14,608 nt of DNA, taken from contig JAQVNR010000032.1 in assembly GCA_028703035.1 (NCBI GenBank), forward strand, positions 1 to 14,608, in the 5' to 3' direction. The stretch comes from Bacilli bacterium (GTDB taxonomy: Bacteria; Bacillota_I; Bacilli_A; RF39; UBA660). Of the stretch, positions 14,451 through 14,608 are shown in pieces (the stretch's first letter is position 1; each line of letters starts with the position of its first letter). The notes under the pieces were generated by a model. That model saw only the letters and a list, made by a program, of their open reading frames with translations. It did not search any database and had not been told where the DNA came from. The position numbers were made by a program, and so were the translations under genes.

Positions 14451-14608
14451 TTAATTTAGAGCATAGATAGTGTAAAATATTTTAGGGGAAGGTATAAAAA
14501 CTTGCTAAAAAAAATCAAGAGTTTTTAAATGTTTTTTTAGAATAATATTATTGCATGACAAAACAGACTTATTAATGAGTTTTTTTAAAACAAAAAATCT
14601 TTTAAATT
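14451..14608. other. AT-rich end of the window, nothing assigned
   Basis: No frame of useful length with a ribosome site is visible on either strand. Imperfect hairpins with T runs (around 14496-14526 and 14571-14586) could be terminators of a gene beyond the window, but the stems are too short or mismatched to call. Confidence 0.4.

Overview
The window looks like chromosome from an uncultured, AT-rich (well under 30% GC by eye), spore-forming low-GC Gram-positive bacterium of the Bacilli/Erysipelotrichia/RF39 type. The evidence is a CotJ spore-coat pair, a UPF0316 membrane protein, SipW-type signal peptidases with TasA-like substrates, strong AGGAGG-like ribosome sites, and exclusive TAA/TAG stops. 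Trp is encoded by TGG, so the standard bacterial code fits. I found no rRNA, tRNA or CRISPR array.

Region 1 (1-4210) is mostly housekeeping. It starts with a strong terminator from upstream, then a 63-residue [4Fe-4S] ferredoxin. On the minus strand follow trmL (tRNA wobble methyltransferase), a small degenerate cupin, and a membrane-anchored thioredoxin-like protein. A second copy of the trmL start lies between the cupin and the thioredoxin-like gene; it looks like a scar from insertion of the cupin gene. Next come a decayed IS110-family transposase 5' end, a UPF0316 gene with a near-consensus promoter, and a plus-strand cotJ operon (CotJA/CotJB fusion plus CotJC manganese catalase).

Region 2 (4209-6827) is a PMCA-type calcium P-type ATPase on the minus strand, with an inverted repeat over its ribosome site.

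Region 3 (6896-14450) is the most interesting part. A compact minus-strand operon reads, in order of transcription: a 711-residue protein fusing a SipW-type signal peptidase to a large cytoplasmic region; a membrane-anchored McrB-like AAA+ ATPase; a DUF2357-like soluble protein lacking an obvious nuclease domain; a second SipW-type signal peptidase; and a TasA-like exported protein with an extra C-terminal surface domain. A convergent plus-strand gene encodes a second TasA-like protein under its own promoter. The arrangement suggests a cell-surface fibre export system in which cytoplasmic machinery (AAA+, DUF2357-like, fusion tail) is coupled to signal peptidases. That coupling is inference from gene order, spacing and domain content.

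Paired convergent genes share bidirectional terminators at 424-451, 4182-4210 and 7671-7698. The best promoters all predict very short 5' leaders.
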